Translations under genes and position numbers: made by a program
The notes under the pieces: model-generated
Database searches by the model: none
What the model was told of the DNA's origin: nothing
Seen by the model: the letters and a program-made list of their open reading frames with translations, nothing else
Shown here: piece after piece, positions 14,392-16,108 of the stretch
Layout: the number at the start of each line of letters is the position of its first letter
How positions within the stretch are numbered: position 1 is the stretch's first letter
Assembly (NCBI GenBank): GCA_049422085.1
Contig: JBMSOD010000049.1
Coordinates: 1-16,108, forward strand
DNA length: 16,108 bases
Direction of reading: 5' to 3'
Origin: UBA4615 sp049422085
GTDB taxonomy: Bacteria > Pseudomonadota > Gammaproteobacteria > Burkholderiales > Burkholderiaceae_E

Positions 14392-15404
14392 CAGACTCCC
14401 CTCGATTTTTCGGCGCGCAGGATCATGACCTTGGCCAGCCCGAGCACGATGAAGGTAATGAGAAAGAGCAGCAGACCCAGGGCAAACAGGGTCGACAGAT
14501 GAAAATCGGCGGCTTCGCCAAACTCATTGGCCAGGGTCGACGCAATCGAGGTGCCCGGTGAAAAGAGCGAGCTTGGCATGCGATTGGCATTACCGATCAC
14601 AAAGGTGACCGCCATGGTCTCACCCAGGGCCCGACCCAGGCCCAGCATCACGCCGCCGATCACGCCCTTTTGCGTGTAGGGCAGCACCACCTTGCGCACC
14701 ACCTCGAAGGTCGTGCAGCCCATGCCATACGCCGACTCGCGCAGGATCTGCGGCACGATCTCGAAGACATCGCGCATGACCGCAGCCACGAAGGGCAGCA
14801 CCATGAAGGCCAGGATGATGCCGGCCGCCAGAATGCCCAATCCGTTGGTCGCCCCGCCAAACAGTCCGCCAATGATCGGCATGCCGCCCGCAAGGTCCTT
14901 GAGCGGCGTCTGAATCCAGTCCGCAAAGATCGGCGCGAACACGAACAGGCCGAACATGCCGTAAATGATGGACGGCACCGCCGCCAGCAGTTCGATCGCC
15001 ATGCCCAGCGGCCTGCGAAGCCAGACCGGGCAGGTTTCTGTGAGAAAGAGCGCGATGCCGAAGGCCAGAGGGACAGCGATCAGCATCGCAATGCCCGCGC
15101 TGAGCACCGTGCCCACAATCGCGATCAGCGCGCCGAATTCTTCGTTGATGATGTCCCACTCGGCTGTCCACAGAAAGGCTGCCCCGAACTTACGGAAGGT
15201 CGGCCAGGCATTGATCACCAGTGAAGCGATGATGCCGATCAGCGCGAGCAGCACGATGAGGGAGAAGGCCTGGGTCAGGCGATGGAACAGCGCGTCCTGC
15301 ACGCGCTGACGACGGGCAATCCGCATCCTGCGCGCCGAATCGCTCCCGGCCGGATCGCCCGTGCGCACCGGATCAGTTGCCGGAGTGGTCTGCGCTGAAT
15401 TCAT
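14391..15404 (-). CDS. pstC: Phosphate ABC transporter permease PstC
   Basis: A 337-residue inner-membrane permease. A polar, Arg-rich N-terminal tail (1-40) precedes the first hydrophobic segment (about 47-66); others lie near 92-122, 136-160, 186-210, 245-270 and 306-328. The EAA loop RESAYGMGCTTFEVVRKVVLP is at 222-242, followed by GRALGETMAV (257-266), which is diagnostic of PstC. It follows pstS after a 76-base gap that can form a hairpin, as is usual where the binding protein must be made in excess. A TGGAG Shine-Dalgarno precedes the ATG at 15404. Confidence 0.96.
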   Translation of the reverse strand: MNSAQTTPATDPVRTGDPAGSDSARRMRIARRQRVQDALFHRLTQAFSLIVLLALIGIIASLVINAWPTFRKFGAAFLWTAEWDIINEEFGALIAIVGTVLSAGIAMLIAVPLAFGIALFLTETCPVWLRRPLGMAIELLAAVPSIIYGMFGLFVFAPIFADWIQTPLKDLAGGMPIIGGLFGGATNGLGILAAGIILAFMVLPFVAAVMRDVFEIVPQILRESAYGMGCTTFEVVRKVVLPYTQKGVIGGVMLGLGRALGETMAVTFVIGNANRMPSSLFSPGTSIASTLANEFGEAADFHLSTLFALGLLLFLITFIVLGLAKVMILRAEKSRGV

Positions 15405-15434
15405 GCTGCTCCATTGGATCCTTCAATGACATCG

Positions 15435-15463
15435 CCGCCCGCCAGAATCGCCCTCATGGGCGG
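15435..15463 (-). other. Intercistronic hairpin region between pstS and pstC
   Basis: A perfect 5-bp stem with a four-base loop (CGCCC at 15449-15453 with GGGCG at 15458-15462) competes with a second pairing of CCGCCC at 15435-15440 with GGGCGG at 15458-15463. It lies just after the pstS stop. No T-run follows, so full termination is unlikely. By analogy with other binding-protein operons it may stabilise the pstS mRNA 3' end or reduce read-through into pstC. Confidence 0.45.
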
Positions 15464-15480
15464 TGGACCGACCGCGTGTG

Positions 15481-16108
15481 TCAGCGCTTGATCTGCGACC
15501 ACACCTTCGTGCGAATGGCGGTGGCGAGGTTGTCCGGCAGCGGCACATAGTCGAGCTCGGCGGCCATCCCCTTGCCGTTCTTGAAGGCCCAGTCGAAGAA
15601 TTTGAGCGCTTCGGACGAGGCCGTTTTGTCTGCCGGCTCCTTGTACATCAGGATGAAGGAGGCCGTACTGATCGGCCAGCTGTCGGCTCCCTTGGCATTG
15701 ACCATGGACACGCCCATGCCAGGTACGCTGAACCAGTCGGCACCTGCTGCAGCCGCTGCGAAGGTGAGATCGTCAGGGCTCACATACTTGCCGTCGGCAT
15801 TCTGCAACTGCAGAAAGGTCATGTTGTTGCGCTTGACGTAGGCGTATTCAACATAGCCGATCGAGTTTGGCAGGCGCTGCACGAAAGCGGCCACGCCTTC
15901 ATTGCCCTTGCCGCCTGCGCCGACCGGCCAGTTCACCGCTGTACCCTCACCGACCTTGGCTTTCCAGTCGGCGTTGACCTTGCTGAGGTAGTTGGTGAAG
16001 ATGAAGGAGGTTCCCGAGCCATCGGCTCGGCGGACCACCTGGATGTCAGCCGAGGGCAATGGGACACCAGGGTTGATGGCGGTCAGGGCGGGATCATTCC
16101 ACTTGGTG
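15481..16108 (-). CDS. pstS: Phosphate ABC transporter periplasmic substrate-binding protein PstS, C-terminal part (5' end outside window)
   Basis: The frame is open to the window edge and gives 209 residues, starting at TKWNDPALTAINPGVPLP. The following VVRRADGSGTSFIFTNYLS carries the Arg, Asp, Ser, Gly and Thr that bind phosphate in E. coli PstS (RSDGSGTSF there). Further family features are VNWPVGAGGKGNEGVAA, SIGYVEYAYV and the C-terminal DYVPLPDNL. The protein delivers phosphate to PstC-PstA in the periplasm. The signal peptide, N-terminal lobe and any Pho box for the operon lie beyond position 16108. The gene heads pstS-pstC-pstA-pstB-phoU in this window. Confidence 0.96.
   Translation of the reverse strand, partial: TKWNDPALTAINPGVPLPSADIQVVRRADGSGTSFIFTNYLSKVNADWKAKVGEGTAVNWPVGAGGKGNEGVAAFVQRLPNSIGYVEYAYVKRNNMTFLQLQNADGKYVSPDDLTFAAAAAGADWFSVPGMGVSMVNAKGADSWPISTASFILMYKEPADKTASSEALKFFDWAFKNGKGMAAELDYVPLPDNLATAIRTKVWSQIKR

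Noticed and set aside
15481..16059. A complete 192-residue pstS gene starting at 16059
   Set aside because: The codon at 16059 is TTG in the middle of conserved PstS sequence, and the frame stays open to the window edge.

Overview
The window is a GC-rich, gene-dense stretch of chromosome from a betaproteobacterium, most likely of the order Burkholderiales. Three things point there: the hda / HAD hydrolase / pcnB / folK / deoxynucleoside kinase gene order, a Bug (TctC-type) periplasmic receptor without its permease beside acyl-CoA enzymes, and the protein sequences of the pst-pho cluster. All intergenic gaps are shorter than about 170 bases. I see no integrase, transposase, phage gene or CRISPR array.

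Left part (1-4862, + strand). The 3' half of hda is followed by a HAD phosphatase, pcnB (poly(A) polymerase), folK (folate synthesis), a deoxynucleoside kinase and a family III (CaiB/BaiF) CoA-transferase. Spacing is tight (about 20-nt and 4-nt overlaps, gaps of 17-24 nt), which suggests one operon of housekeeping genes with an acyl-CoA gene attached to its end.

Middle part (4863-9597). A 145-base gap holds a striking array of about nine 11-bp tandem units. It is followed by a crotonase-family protein that lacks both usual catalytic glutamates and by a Bug-type solute receptor. Then come galE (minus strand) and manC (plus strand), which diverge from a 166-base spacer. They make UDP-galactose/UDP-glucose and GDP-mannose, precursors of surface polysaccharide.

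Right part (9598-16108). This is the phosphate-starvation (Pho) region. phoB-phoR lie on the + strand behind three 11-bp-spaced PhoB half-sites. The pstS-pstC-pstA-pstB-phoU operon lies on the - strand and converges on them; pstS is cut by the window end. A tRNA-Leu(CAA) gene on the - strand sits between the two blocks, and its encoded CCA end directly abuts the phoR stop codon. PstSCAB imports phosphate, PhoU relays transporter status to PhoR, and PhoR phosphorylates PhoB, which should activate phoB itself through the Pho box.

Most genes are ordinary members of well-known families. The observations most worth a second look are the 11-bp array at 4886-4980, which has the same 7+4 half-site geometry as a PhoB/OmpR-family operator, and the convergent phoR / tRNA-Leu / phoU arrangement, which leaves no room for a terminator after phoR.
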